From positions 2,418,001-2,482,000 of the forward strand of contig NZ_CP032286.1 of assembly GCF_002165305.2 (NCBI RefSeq): DNA of 64,000 nt, in the 5' to 3' direction. The stretch's first letter is position 1. Every line of letters begins with the position of its first letter. The notes below the pieces were generated by a model. The model was not told the DNA's origin and made no database searches. It saw nothing but the letters and a program-made list of their open reading frames with translations. Positions 54,357-63,647 of the stretch are shown here, in pieces. Made by a program: the position numbers and the translations under genes. Source of the stretch: Acinetobacter sp. WCHA55 (GTDB taxonomy: Bacteria > Pseudomonadota > Gammaproteobacteria > Pseudomonadales > Moraxellaceae).

Positions 54357-55709
54357 TTGAATAAAGAGTCGTCTCAACTTCAGCGTGGCTTAAAGAACCG
54401 TCATATTCAATTGATTGCCATGGGCGGCGCAATTGGTACTGGCTTATTTTTAGGTTCCGCACATGTGATTGAATCTGCTGGCCCATCTATTATTTTGGGT
54501 TATGCAATTGGCGGTTTAATTGCATTTCTAATCATGCGTCAACTCGGGGAAATGATCGTCGAAGAACCTGTAGCTGGTTCTTTTAGTCATTTTGCAAACA
54601 AATACTGGGGCAAATTTGCAGGTTTTCTTGCAGGCTGGAACTACTGGATTCTATATGTTCTAGTGGCCATGACCGAGCTGACCGCTGTTGCGAAGTATAT
54701 CAACTACTGGTGGCCCCACATTCCTGCGTGGGCATCTGTTCTCACCTTCTTTGTGATCATTACATTAATCAATTTAGGTAATGTGAAGTTTTATGGTGAA
54801 TCAGAGTTCTGGCTAGCTATCATCAAAGTCACGGCCGTCGTCGCCATGATTGTATTTGGTCTTTATCTTTTGGCCACAGCAGGCGCAGATTCTACAGCTT
54901 CATTCAGTAACCTTTGGTCACATGATGGTTTCTTCCCACATGGCGTTGAAGGTTTATTCTATATGCTTGCCTTCCTCATGTTTGCCTTTGGCGGTATTGA
55001 ATTGATTGGTATGGCTGCAGCAGAAGCTGATAATCCACAAAAATCAATTCCTAAAGCGATCAACCAAGTGGTATTCCGTATCCTCATTTTCTATGTGGGT
55101 TCATTGACCATTTTATTATCGCTTGTACCTTGGAATGAGTTGCAACTAGGCGGCTTAGATAAGAGCCCATTTGTCATGATTTTCAGCCAATTAGGTATTG
55201 GTTGGGCTGCACATTTACTGAATTTTATTATCTTGACTGCAGCACTTTCTGTATATAACAGTGGTATGTATGCGAACAGCCGTATGCTGTTTGGTTTAGC
55301 ACAGCAAGGCAATGCACCTAAAATATTCAGTAAAACCAATAAGCAAGGTGTACCAATTCCAGCAGTCCTGTTCTCTGCATTGCTTATTTTCGGTTGTGTA
55401 CTGTTGAATTATTTTGCGCCAGAAGATGCTCTCAGCAACTTAATTTATATTGTTGTTGGTGCTTTGGTATTGAACTGGGCCATGATCAGCTTAACTCATC
55501 TTCAATTTATGAAGACCATGAAAAGCGAAGCGAAAAAGCCATTATTTCCTGCACTTTGGTCGCCTTTCAGTAACTACCTTGTGCTTGGATTTATTGCTGT
55601 AGTGCTTTACATCATGTGGACACAAGGTTTAAGCGGTGCTGTGATTATGATTCCAATCTGGATTGTATTAATGTTCGTTCTATACAAAATTCTGTATAGA
55701 AAAGCATAA
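54357..55709 (+). CDS. Amino-acid permease (AroP/APC family)
   Basis: A 450-residue inner-membrane transporter of the APC amino-acid family with about 12 hydrophobic segments. It opens with RGLKNRHIQLIAMGGAIGTGLF, the classical family start (quoted: LKNRHIQLIAMGGAIGTG). Other blocks: PVAGSFSHFANKYWG and FGGIELIGMAAAEADNPQKS. The start is TTG, aligned in length with the paralogue at 57765; there is no ATG before residue ~20. Aromatic amino acids are a likely substrate, given the neighbours, but this is inference. A strong terminator follows. Confidence 0.88.
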   Translation: MNKESSQLQRGLKNRHIQLIAMGGAIGTGLFLGSAHVIESAGPSIILGYAIGGLIAFLIMRQLGEMIVEEPVAGSFSHFANKYWGKFAGFLAGWNYWILYVLVAMTELTAVAKYINYWWPHIPAWASVLTFFVIITLINLGNVKFYGESEFWLAIIKVTAVVAMIVFGLYLLATAGADSTASFSNLWSHDGFFPHGVEGLFYMLAFLMFAFGGIELIGMAAAEADNPQKSIPKAINQVVFRILIFYVGSLTILLSLVPWNELQLGGLDKSPFVMIFSQLGIGWAAHLLNFIILTAALSVYNSGMYANSRMLFGLAQQGNAPKIFSKTNKQGVPIPAVLFSALLIFGCVLLNYFAPEDALSNLIYIVVGALVLNWAMISLTHLQFMKTMKSEAKKPLFPALWSPFSNYLVLGFIAVVLYIMWTQGLSGAVIMIPIWIVLMFVLYKILYRKA

Positions 55710-55722
55710 AATATTCATTTTT

Positions 55723-55757
55723 AAATAGTTATTGTTTCGGCAATAACTATTTTTTTT
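55723..55757 (+). terminator. Terminator after the first permease
   Basis: Perfect 12-bp stem AAATAGTTATTG / CAATAACTATTT with 6-nt loop and T-run. Confidence 0.93.
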
Positions 55758-55788
55758 GATTAAAATCAGCTACATTAATCGCACTTTT

Positions 55789-55864
55789 GCGCTCTTAGCT
55801 TAACTGGATAGAGCAGTTGCCTCCTAAGCGACCGACGTGGGTTCGAGTCCCGCAGAGCGCACCA
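55789..55864 (+). tRNA. tRNA-Arg (anticodon CCT)
   Basis: A 76-nt cloverleaf: acceptor GCGCTCT / AGAGCGC, discriminator A, and encoded CCA. The anticodon loop reads CTCCTAA, giving CCT (reads AGG). The T-arm GGTTCGAGTCC-type sequence is visible (GTGGGTTCGAGTCCCGC). It stands between the permease and hpd. No partial tRNA repeat (attachment site) was seen nearby. Confidence 0.95.
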
Positions 55865-56311
55865 TTTTATGGCTATTTTCATCCTCTCTAAGCCTAATCA
55901 TAAACACTAATAATTCGACTCCTCTCGCCCAGATACTAATCCTATACTCAAACTCGGACGCTGACTCAATAATGGCTCACGCTGATGAAAAAATGCAGTG
56001 TGGAGAAGCCTATTCGTTGAGAAACCTACATATGTGTTTTCAAATCAGGTTTTAGTAAGTTCAACTGTTCTTGATATTTTACAATTAATTTTCGTTCTCA
56101 AATCAGTTGTTTGGCTTTTTCATTTTCAAATAGCTATTCTCAATAGATGCACTAAATGAGCCAAATTTCATACCCAATTTTTCCCTTCTATTTTAGTCCT
56201 ATAGCACAGATTTCATACTGAAATCTTGGTATAACAAAGCGCCCCTATTTTAAAAAATATTTTTATGAATAATATTAATTTAATTTATAGGTCAATCATT
56301 TACCAATTTTA
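55865..56311. other. Geneless region after tRNA-Arg
   Basis: About 450 bp with no convincing ORF or RNA. AT-rich toward 56300. The next feature is the operator near 56312. Confidence 0.5.
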
Positions 56312-56341
56312 TTTATTACGTAATTAAATTACGTATTGAAT
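56312..56341. promoter_or_regulatory. Candidate IclR/HmgR-type operator upstream of hpd
   Basis: Contains the palindrome ATTACGTAAT followed by ATTACGTATTGAAT. The block is highly similar to that at 61609-61640 and overlaps the -35 (TTGAAT, 56336-56341) of a good promoter whose -10 is TATGAT (56358-56363, spacer 16). A repressor here could block transcription. Confidence 0.65.
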
Positions 56342-56363
56342 AATAATTCAGATCAAGTATGAT
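56336..56363 (+). promoter_or_regulatory. Probable hpd promoter
   Basis: TTGAAT, 16-bp spacer, TATGAT. The leader to the hpd start is about 170 nt. Confidence 0.55.
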
Positions 56364-56536
56364 GAATTAAAACTTCTGCACTTGTTCACTCAACATTAAG
56401 AATGCTGCTGAACAGGTGGCTATTTCAGACAAACGGATTTGTCTCTCTAGAATTGTAGCGACCAGTCCGTTGGCTCTGAAAGGAATCGTAAAAAGATAAG
56501 CAATAGGATTGCTTAAAAAAGAAATGAGGACGTTGT

Positions 56537-57598
56537 ATGAATGAATTAGCCAACCCATTAGAACTGTGTGGATTCGAATTTATTGAATTTGTTTCTGAAG
56601 ATGGTCAACTAGATGCGGTGTTTGAAACCATTGGGTTTAGCAAAGTGGCAAAGCATAAGTCTAAAAATGCGTATTTATGGCGTCAGGGCAAAATTAATAT
56701 CATTCTAAATTATCAGCCTGAATCGTATGCAGCCTATTTCTATAAAGAACATGGCCCTTCTGCCTGCGCAATGGGTTTTCGCACAAAGAACGCGGCAAAG
56801 GCATTTAAAAAGGCAATAGAAATTGGTGCAGAACCAATTTACAACCAAGTTGGCCCAATGGAGCTGAATATCCCAGCAATTAAAGGGATTGGCGGCTCTC
56901 CTATTTTCCTTGTCGATTGTGACATTTACCAAAATGACTTCATCTTCTTTGATGATGTGCCCTCACATCCTGTCGGTACAGGTTTATATGAAATCGACCA
57001 TTTGACCCATAATGTGTATAAAGGACGTATGCAGTATTGGGCTGATTTCTATGAAAAGATTTTCAACTTCCAAGAAATTCGCTACTTCGATATTAAAGGT
57101 GAATATACTGGCCTAACCTCCAAGGCACTCACAGCACCAGATGGCAAAATCCGTATTCCGCTCAATGAAGATTCGGATAAAGGAAATGGTCAGATTGCCG
57201 AATTCCTGAATGAGTTTAACGGTGAAGGCATTCAGCATATTGCCTTCATTTGTGATGATCTAATCAGCACTTGGGACAAATTAAAAGCTTTAGGTGCCAA
57301 GTTCATGACACCTCCACCCAATACCTACTATGAAATGCTAGATGAGCGTTTGCCTAACCACGGTGAACCTGCTGATGAACTACAAAAACGGGGCATCTTG
57401 CTGGATGGCAATACTAAAGACAACAATAAACGTCTCCTCTTGCAAATTTTCTCCCAAAATATGCTAGGCCCTGTCTTCTTTGAATTTATTCAACGTAAAG
57501 ATGACGACGGTTTTGGTGAAGGCAACTTTAAAGCACTATTTGAGTCGATTGAACGCGATCAAATTAAACGTGGCGTTTTAGATGTATCTAAAGCTTAA
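56537..57598 (+). CDS. hpd: 4-Hydroxyphenylpyruvate dioxygenase
   Basis: A 353-residue cytoplasmic Fe(II) enzyme converting 4-hydroxyphenylpyruvate to homogentisate. It is two VOC-type halves; iron ligands are His in [13 protein letters not shown], His in [13 protein letters not shown] and Glu in [11 protein letters not shown]. The start [16 protein letters not shown] is typical. RBS GAGG lies 7 nt upstream. The permease gene follows after a strong inverted repeat. It is the first catabolic step of the cluster. Length is normal. Confidence 0.95.
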   Translation: MNELANPLELCGFEFIEFVSEDGQLDAVFETIGFSKVAKHKSKNAYLWRQGKINIILNYQPESYAAYFYKEHGPSACAMGFRTKNAAKAFKKAIEIGAEPIYNQVGPMELNIPAIKGIGGSPIFLVDCDIYQNDFIFFDDVPSHPVGTGLYEIDHLTHNVYKGRMQYWADFYEKIFNFQEIRYFDIKGEYTGLTSKALTAPDGKIRIPLNEDSDKGNGQIAEFLNEFNGEGIQHIAFICDDLISTWDKLKALGAKFMTPPPNTYYEMLDERLPNHGEPADELQKRGILLDGNTKDNNKRLLLQIFSQNMLGPVFFEFIQRKDDDGFGEGNFKALFESIERDQIKRGVLDVSKA

Positions 57599-57609
57599 AT
57601 GACTTCTAG

Positions 57610-57647
57610 AATTTCCCTGTACATATAGGTTTATGTACAGGGAAATT
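57610..57647 (+). terminator. Strong hairpin after hpd
   Basis: Perfect 16-bp stem AATTTCCCTGTACATA / TATGTACAGGGAAATT with a 6-nt loop, but a poor T-run (TTTAACTTTT). Either a terminator or an mRNA-end structure. Confidence 0.7.
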
Positions 57648-57764
57648 TAACTTTTGCGCAAAAATTATACTCGCAAAATTAAAGCCTGCTTCGATGACAA
57701 TATAAAAATAAGTACGCACATCATCATGGTTCAAGGCTTTATCTCACATGGATGAAGAATAAAA

Positions 57765-59165
57765 ATGCAGCATATTGAACAAGGAAACCTGAAAAAAGGT
57801 TTAAGTAATCGTCATATTCAACTCATCGCCCTCGGTGGTTCCATCGGCACGGGTCTATTCCTTGGTATTTCACAAACCATCAAACTTGCAGGACCTTCTG
57901 TTATTTTAGGCTATGCCATCGCAGGTCTTATTGCCTTTCTCATGATGCGCCAGCTTGGTGAAATGATTGTACATGAACCCGTGAGTGGTTCTTTTAGTCA
58001 TTTTGCTTATAAATACTGGGGCAAATTTGCGGGCTTTATGTCTGGCTGGAATTATTGGGTACTGAATATTTTAGTGTGTATGGCTGAACTCAGTGCTGTC
58101 GGTCTCTATATCCATTACTGGTGGCCTGATATTCCAACTTGGGTTTCTGCTTTGGGTTTCTTTATTTTCATTAATGTCATTAATCTATTACACGTAAAAT
58201 TATTTGGTGAAATGGAGTTTTGGTTAGCCATCATTAAAGTCGTGGCCATTATTGCCATGATTGCTTTTGGTAGTTACTTGCTGGCCAGCGGTAGTGGTCA
58301 TAGCCAGTCTAGCTTACAAAATTTATGGCAGCTCGGTGGCTTCTTCCCCAATGGTATTACAGGTTTAGTGATGGCTATGGCCATGATTATGTTTGCTTTC
58401 GGTGGAATTGAACTGGTGGGTATTGCAGCAGCAGAGACCGATAATCCGCAAAAAACTCTCCCAAAAGCCGTCAATCAAATTGTTTACCGTGTCTTGTTGT
58501 TTTATATCTTAAGTCTAGTCGTGATTTTGTCACTTTATCCATGGAATATGATGGCTCAAGGTGGCAGTCCTTTTGTATTGATTTTCGACTCTTTGGGCAG
58601 CCAAACCGTGGCCGCTGTTTTGAATTTTGTGGTTTTGACTGCGGCAGTTTCTGTCTATAACAGCACCAATTACTGTACCAGCCGCATGCTGCTTGGTCTG
58701 GCACAACAAGGCAATGCCCCAAAATTTTTAAGCAAAATTAATCCGCGTGGTATTCCTGTAAATGCCATTATGGTTTCAGCTTTCTTTACTTTAATATGTG
58801 TTCTGATTAACTATTTATTTCCTGAAAAAGCATTTAACCTACTCATGATGCTGGTCGTAGCGGCTATTGTGATTAACTGGGTTGTGATTTCTTATACACA
58901 TTTAAAGTTTAAAAAAGCCATGAACCGTATGCAGGTAAAAACCCATTTTCCAAGTGTGGCCTATCCATTTACCAATTATTTATGTATTGCCTTCATGGCG
59001 AGTATTCTACTTATTATGAGTCGTAGCCCAGATATGCAAATCGCAGTTCTCATGATTCCAATCTGGATCGCGATTTTACTGACGGCTTATCTCTTTAAAC
59101 GGAAGAAAGAAGATCATGTTGCGTTACTTGAAAAAAGTAAAATCACTTCCTTACCAGAAGCGTAA
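57765..59165 (+). CDS. Amino-acid permease (AroP/APC family), paralogue of 54357 gene
   Basis: A 466-residue APC transporter. It shares long blocks with the 54357 gene (NRHIQLIALGGSIGTGLFLG, FSHFAYKYWGKFAGF, FGGIELVGIAAAETDNPQK) and likely arose by duplication. About 12 hydrophobic segments and a charged tail. It lies between hpd and the aromatic aminotransferase with 29 nt to the latter, so tyrosine/phenylalanine uptake is a reasonable inference. Confidence 0.88.
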   Translation: MQHIEQGNLKKGLSNRHIQLIALGGSIGTGLFLGISQTIKLAGPSVILGYAIAGLIAFLMMRQLGEMIVHEPVSGSFSHFAYKYWGKFAGFMSGWNYWVLNILVCMAELSAVGLYIHYWWPDIPTWVSALGFFIFINVINLLHVKLFGEMEFWLAIIKVVAIIAMIAFGSYLLASGSGHSQSSLQNLWQLGGFFPNGITGLVMAMAMIMFAFGGIELVGIAAAETDNPQKTLPKAVNQIVYRVLLFYILSLVVILSLYPWNMMAQGGSPFVLIFDSLGSQTVAAVLNFVVLTAAVSVYNSTNYCTSRMLLGLAQQGNAPKFLSKINPRGIPVNAIMVSAFFTLICVLINYLFPEKAFNLLMMLVVAAIVINWVVISYTHLKFKKAMNRMQVKTHFPSVAYPFTNYLCIAFMASILLIMSRSPDMQIAVLMIPIWIAILLTAYLFKRKKEDHVALLEKSKITSLPEA

Positions 59166-59194
59166 TATCGTATTTATCATATTAGGATGTATTC

Positions 59195-60421
59195 ATGTTT
59201 CAACATATTGATGCCTATGCAGGTGACCCGATTCTTTCTCTGATGGAGGAATTCAGCAAAGATGCACGCCAGAATAAGGTCAATCTCAGTATCGGACTTT
59301 ATTATAATGAAGATAATATCGTGCCGCAGCTACAGTCGGTTCAAAAAGCCTATACACATTTAATTCCTGACTATGACAAAGTCCGAGTCTATTTGCCTAT
59401 GGATGGGCTCAAGAGCTTTAATCTAGCTGCGCAAGAACTCATTTTCGGTCAGACTAGCGCTGCCCGTCAGCAAGGGCGTGTCGTCACCATTCAGACTTTG
59501 GGTGGTTCTGGTGCACTCAAAGTAGGCGCAGACTTCTTAAACAAATATTTCCCGAAGTCTGAGATCTGGGTCAGTCAGCCGACATGGGAAAACCATATTG
59601 CAATCTTTAATGGCGCTGGTGTTCAACCCCATTTCTACCCTTATTACGATGCGGACACCCATGCCGTAAATCTAACTGCGATGCTAGATACCCTAAAGCA
59701 ACTGCCTGCTCAAAGTATCGTACTACTACATCCTTGCTGTCATAACCCAACAGGTGCAGATTTAGCACCTCATGAATGGGATCAAGTGATTGAGGTTCTA
59801 AAAGCAAATGACTTGATTCCTTTCTTGGACATGGCCTATCAAGGTTTTGGTCAAGGCTTGGAACAAGATGCTTATGCGATACACGCGCTAGATCGGTCTG
59901 GTATGAACTTTATTGTCAGCCATTCTTTTTCCAAGATCTTTTCCTTATATGGCGAACGCGTAGGTAGCTTGAGCATTGTCTGCGATGACGCAAACATTGC
60001 CCAAAATGTATTGGGTCAGCTTAAAGCGACAGTCCGCCGCATTTATTCTAGCCCAGCAGTTAACGGTGCGTTATTGGTGAGTCAGGTATTAAATGACACA
60101 GCGTTGTCTCAACTATGGCAGTCTGAATTAGAAGAAATGCGTCAGCGTATTTTACTAATGCGTCGCTTACTTGAAGACAAACTTAGTCAAGCACTACCAG
60201 ATATGGACTTTAGCTATCTCACCCAGCAACAAGGCATGTTTAGTTATACGGGCTTAAGTGCAGAACAGGTCGATTTGCTGAAACAAGATTATGGTATCTA
60301 TTTAGTCCGCAGTGGCCGTATGTGTACTGCTGGCCTGAATTTAAACAATATTGATTATGTGGCCGAGTCGATGGCAACTGTGCTTAAAGCTGCAAGTTCC
60401 GCTGAGTCTGTGCTTGCTTAA
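59195..60421 (+). CDS. tyrB: Aromatic amino-acid aminotransferase
   Basis: A 408-residue PLP enzyme of class I aminotransferases. It converts tyrosine or phenylalanine to the keto acid that feeds hpd. Motifs: the PLP lysine in [32 protein letters not shown] (Asn-Pro block) and [14 protein letters not shown] at the end. RBS AGGATG is adjacent. It ends with a hairpin. Its place in the tyrosine cluster supports a catabolic rather than biosynthetic role. Confidence 0.92.
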   Translation: MFQHIDAYAGDPILSLMEEFSKDARQNKVNLSIGLYYNEDNIVPQLQSVQKAYTHLIPDYDKVRVYLPMDGLKSFNLAAQELIFGQTSAARQQGRVVTIQTLGGSGALKVGADFLNKYFPKSEIWVSQPTWENHIAIFNGAGVQPHFYPYYDADTHAVNLTAMLDTLKQLPAQSIVLLHPCCHNPTGADLAPHEWDQVIEVLKANDLIPFLDMAYQGFGQGLEQDAYAIHALDRSGMNFIVSHSFSKIFSLYGERVGSLSIVCDDANIAQNVLGQLKATVRRIYSSPAVNGALLVSQVLNDTALSQLWQSELEEMRQRILLMRRLLEDKLSQALPDMDFSYLTQQQGMFSYTGLSAEQVDLLKQDYGIYLVRSGRMCTAGLNLNNIDYVAESMATVLKAASSAESVLA

Positions 60422-60439
60422 AATATATCATGTTCACTT

Positions 60440-60471
60440 AGGCTTCTCACTCTAGGGTTAGAAGCCTTTTT
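60440..60471 (+). terminator. Terminator after tyrB
   Basis: Stem AGGCTTCT / AGAAGCCT with a 12-nt loop and TTTTT. Confidence 0.85.
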
Positions 60472-60614
60472 ATCGTTATTTTTCAGAATTTGAATCAAAG
60501 CAACCTACGTCTACAGGTTTCAGCTTAGCTATCTAGTTCCTAATTTCCCCTTTTCCTTTAGACAAGGTATCAGAAAATGAAATATTGATACTGTCTAGCA
60601 CGGCCGCATCCCAT

Positions 60615-60640
60615 AAAAAATCCACCCTCTGGTGGATTTA
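60615..60640 (-). terminator. Terminator after the iclR-type gene
   Basis: Stem AAATCCACC / GGTGGATTT with loop CTCT, then TTTTTT on the minus strand. Confidence 0.88.
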
Positions 60641-60675
60641 AAACTTATTTCATCTTTTCAGTATCATCGACGCTT

Positions 60676-61464
60676 TTATATGGCAGCAGCTGGACGAAAT
60701 AAAGCATCAATCTGACGCTGTACGCCAAGTACATAATCAATTGCTTGCTGCATTTGTCCTTCGGGTAACTGATCTTCTGTGCCAATACAAGTAATGACAT
60801 GATCCAGTTGCTGTGTGAAATTAAAGACTGGAATACTAATCGCATTGATCCCTGCCATCATATCTCCTGTGACTGAAGCATAGCCTTGGCTCAGGATTTT
60901 CGCTTTCAGCTCTAAAAAATCTTCCCAATTTGCAGGATACTGCTCTGGTTTAACGCTACTTTCCCATTCTTTTTCCAATAATGGCTTGATGATGTGCTCA
61001 GGTTGGAAGCAGGCATGCAAGCGCCCTGTAGCAGATTTCAGCAGTGGCATGCGTGAACCGACTCGGGTAATAATATTAAAGACATGATTGGATTCTAGAG
61101 ACTGAACCACGACCGCGCCATCGGCGAACCATTTACTGACATGAATACTGCAATTCAGATGTTGCTGAATATCTTGAATATAACGCTGGCTTAATTCCAA
61201 CATATCTGTTCGTTTGAGTGCATTCACCCCAAAAGCATGTGCACGCTCACCTAAGCTATAACGCCCATCCGTTAATTGCTGAGCATAACCTTTACGAATC
61301 AAGCTCACCACATAACGGTGTACTTTGGCCGGATGCATGGATAAAACTTCAGACAGCTCTTTTAACATCATCGGTGCATTATGTGCGGTTAATGCATCTA
61401 ATACAGTTAATCCAACTTCCAGAGACTGAACCCCTCCCTGTATTTTTTCTTCCTCAACACTCAT
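60676..61464 (-). CDS. IclR-family regulator (HmgR-like)
   Basis: A 262-residue regulator. The N-terminal winged helix is GLTVLDALTAHNAPMMLKELS..., with recognition part MHPAKVHRYVVSLIRKGYA. The C-terminal effector domain includes GSRMPLLKSATGRLHACFQ and SIPVFNFTQQLDHVITCIG. The start at 61464 is chosen because AGGG lies 7 nt upstream, unlike 61497. It is divergent from fahA. By neighbourhood it probably represses the homogentisate genes and responds to homogentisate, as HmgR does in Pseudomonas. Confidence 0.88.
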   Translation of the reverse strand: MSVEEEKIQGGVQSLEVGLTVLDALTAHNAPMMLKELSEVLSMHPAKVHRYVVSLIRKGYAQQLTDGRYSLGERAHAFGVNALKRTDMLELSQRYIQDIQQHLNCSIHVSKWFADGAVVVQSLESNHVFNIITRVGSRMPLLKSATGRLHACFQPEHIIKPLLEKEWESSVKPEQYPANWEDFLELKAKILSQGYASVTGDMMAGINAISIPVFNFTQQLDHVITCIGTEDQLPEGQMQQAIDYVLGVQRQIDALFRPAAAI

Positions 61465-61608
61465 CGCTTTACCCTGCATAGCTGCATTAGTTGTCATAAC
61501 TCCATTAGTGAATTGTACTACTTAAATCAAAAATGTGAGCCATTTAAAGCTGACTCTCTCATTCAGAGTAGTATAGCTCAACAATTTACATTATTCATAA
61601 ATAAATTA

Positions 61609-61640
61609 TTTATTGCGTAATTTAAAAATATACGTATGAT
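61609..61640. promoter_or_regulatory. Candidate IclR/HmgR-type operator upstream of fahA
   Basis: TTTATTGCGTAATTTAAAAA followed by TATACGTATGAT. Closely matches the hpd site. It spans a promoter with TTGCGT (-35), 16-bp spacer, and TATGAT (-10, 61635-61640), so binding would block fahA. Confidence 0.65.
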
Positions 61641-61682
61641 TCTATCTATAACTTAAATTTTCCACGGAAAGGATCAATATCC

Positions 61683-62966
61683 ATGAGCAAACGCTTGAAG
61701 TCATTTATTGAAATTGCTGCACATTCAGATTTCCCGCTAGAAAATCTGCCTTATGGCATTTTTAGTGAAAAACAAAATTCCCTGCCTCGTGCAGGTGTAG
61801 CACTGGGAGAATGGGTAGTTGATCTAGCGGTACTGGAAGCACATGGTTATTGCAAATTGGCAGATGGCAAACTGGTCTTTAATCAACCGACACTGAATAT
61901 GTTTATTGAATCAGGTCAAACCAATTGGTCTAAGGTCCGCGCAGAATTACAAGCTTTGTTGTCTGCAGATAATCCTGAACTTCGTGACAATCAGGCTCTA
62001 CGTGATCAGGTTTTCTTCAAACAATCAGACGTCAAAATGCATATGCCTGTACACATCCCAGGCTATACCGATTTCTATTCATCTAAAGAACATGCCACCA
62101 ATGTCGGTTGCATGTTCCGTGACCCGAAAAATGCGCTGCTGCCCAACTGGTCAGAACTCCCAGTTGGTTATAACGGTCGTGCCAGTTCGGTCATTGTGAG
62201 TGGTACAGACATTGTCCGCCCATCAGGACAAATCAAACTGCCAGATTCAGAACGCCCTGTATTTTCTGCTTGTCGTAAACTCGACTTTGAACTGGAAACT
62301 GGATTTATCGTAGGCAAGTCAAGTCAGCTGGGTCAACCTGTTCCAATTGAAAACGCTTGGGATCATATTTTCGGTATGGTGCTATTTAATGACTGGTCTG
62401 CACGTGACTTGCAACAATGGGAATATGTACCACTTGGCCCGTTTAACGCCAAAACTTTTGCGTCGTCTATTTCACCTTGGATTGTGACGCTGGAAGCACT
62501 TGAGCCATTTAAAACCAGTTCACCTGAACAAGAGCCGAAACCTTTGGCTTATCTGCGTGAAGACAACAGCAGCAATAGTTATGACATTCATCTTTCGGTT
62601 GAAATTCAGCCCGAAAATAACAACCAGAGCGATGTAATCTGCACAACCAACTTTAAATATATGTACTGGTCCATGGCTCAGCAGTTAACTCATCATACGA
62701 TTGCGGGCTGTAACTTGCAGGTCGGTGATTTGATGGGTTCAGGGACCATTTCAGGACCAACCCCAGATGCTTATGGTTCATTGCTCGAAATCACATGGAA
62801 TGCCACCAAACCTTTAATGCTATCAAATGGTGAACAGCGTAACTTTATCCAAGACGGCGATACCGTCATTATGAAAGGCTACTGCGAAAAAGATGATTTA
62901 CGGATTGGCTTTGGTGAAGTCAGCGGCAAAATTCTGCCAGCAGTAGATTTTGGTTTTAGCCAATAA
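61683..62966 (+). CDS. fahA: Fumarylacetoacetase
   Basis: A 427-residue cytoplasmic enzyme that splits fumarylacetoacetate into fumarate and acetoacetate, the last step of tyrosine breakdown. Blocks: YTDFYSSKEHATNVGCMFR (active-site region), FELETGFIVGK (metal-binding Glu), MVLFNDWSARDLQQWEY (with catalytic Asp/Arg). Normal length. RBS AAGGA is 9 nt upstream. maiA follows after about 21 nt. Confidence 0.94.
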   Translation: MSKRLKSFIEIAAHSDFPLENLPYGIFSEKQNSLPRAGVALGEWVVDLAVLEAHGYCKLADGKLVFNQPTLNMFIESGQTNWSKVRAELQALLSADNPELRDNQALRDQVFFKQSDVKMHMPVHIPGYTDFYSSKEHATNVGCMFRDPKNALLPNWSELPVGYNGRASSVIVSGTDIVRPSGQIKLPDSERPVFSACRKLDFELETGFIVGKSSQLGQPVPIENAWDHIFGMVLFNDWSARDLQQWEYVPLGPFNAKTFASSISPWIVTLEALEPFKTSSPEQEPKPLAYLREDNSSNSYDIHLSVEIQPENNNQSDVICTTNFKYMYWSMAQQLTHHTIAGCNLQVGDLMGSGTISGPTPDAYGSLLEITWNATKPLMLSNGEQRNFIQDGDTVIMKGYCEKDDLRIGFGEVSGKILPAVDFGFSQ

Positions 62967-62987
62967 TTGCAGCCTAGGATCTTGCCG

Positions 62988-63626
62988 ATGAAATTGTATA
63001 CCTATTTTCGTAGTTCTGCGGCTTACCGAGTTCGTATTGCCTTGAATTTAAAAGGTCTGACTGCTGAACATGTACCTGTGCACTTAGTCAATAATGGCGG
63101 TGAACAACATAGTGAAAGCTATCGTGAGATCAATGCGAGTGGGCTCGTGCCCACATGGGCAGAGCAAGACTTTGTTCTGACTCAATCGCTAAGCATTCTT
63201 GAATATTTGGAAGAAAAATTCCCAGACACAGCCCTGCTCCCTCAAGACTTGCAGCAGCGTGCTTTGATCCGTGCATTTAGTTTAAGTATTGCCTGCGACA
63301 TCCATCCACTTAACAACCTACGGGTACTTCAGTACCTAACAGGTACATTGGAAATAAGTGATGCGCAGAAAACAGCTTGGTATAAACACTGGGTTTTAAC
63401 GGGTTTTAAAGCCCTTGAAGCACAACTGGAACAGCCAAATGGCAAATTCTGTTTTGGCAATCAGCCGACCCTCGCAGATTGCTGCCTAATTCCACAGGTT
63501 TATAACGCGCTACGTTTTGATTTTGATTTATCGGACTATCCAAAAATTTGTTCGATCTACGCCCATTGCAACACTTTAGAAGCCTTTCAACACGCTGCAC
63601 CTGAAATGCAACCTGAAGCTACCTAA
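62988..63626 (+). CDS. maiA: Maleylacetoacetate isomerase
   Basis: A 212-residue zeta-class glutathione-S-transferase converting maleylacetoacetate to fumarylacetoacetate. The start ATG 62988 has AGGA 8 nt upstream, so the TTG at 62967 is rejected. Signature YFRSSAAYRVRIALNLKG carries the SSAAYR motif. The C-terminal GST block is QPTLADCCLIPQVYNA. It needs glutathione. Between fahA and a VOC gene in one operon. Confidence 0.93.
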   Translation: MKLYTYFRSSAAYRVRIALNLKGLTAEHVPVHLVNNGGEQHSESYREINASGLVPTWAEQDFVLTQSLSILEYLEEKFPDTALLPQDLQQRALIRAFSLSIACDIHPLNNLRVLQYLTGTLEISDAQKTAWYKHWVLTGFKALEAQLEQPNGKFCFGNQPTLADCCLIPQVYNALRFDFDLSDYPKICSIYAHCNTLEAFQHAAPEMQPEAT

Positions 63627-63647
63627 GTTTTTTATAAGGATATAAAA

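Noticed and set aside
56372..56497. Open frame between operator and hpd start (ends VKR then stop)
   Set aside because: No start codon or RBS found; may be chance in an AT-rich leader.
57653..57679. Short repeat TTTTGCG / CGCAAAA after hpd
   Set aside because: Only 7 bp and AT-rich; could be chance, so not called an operator.
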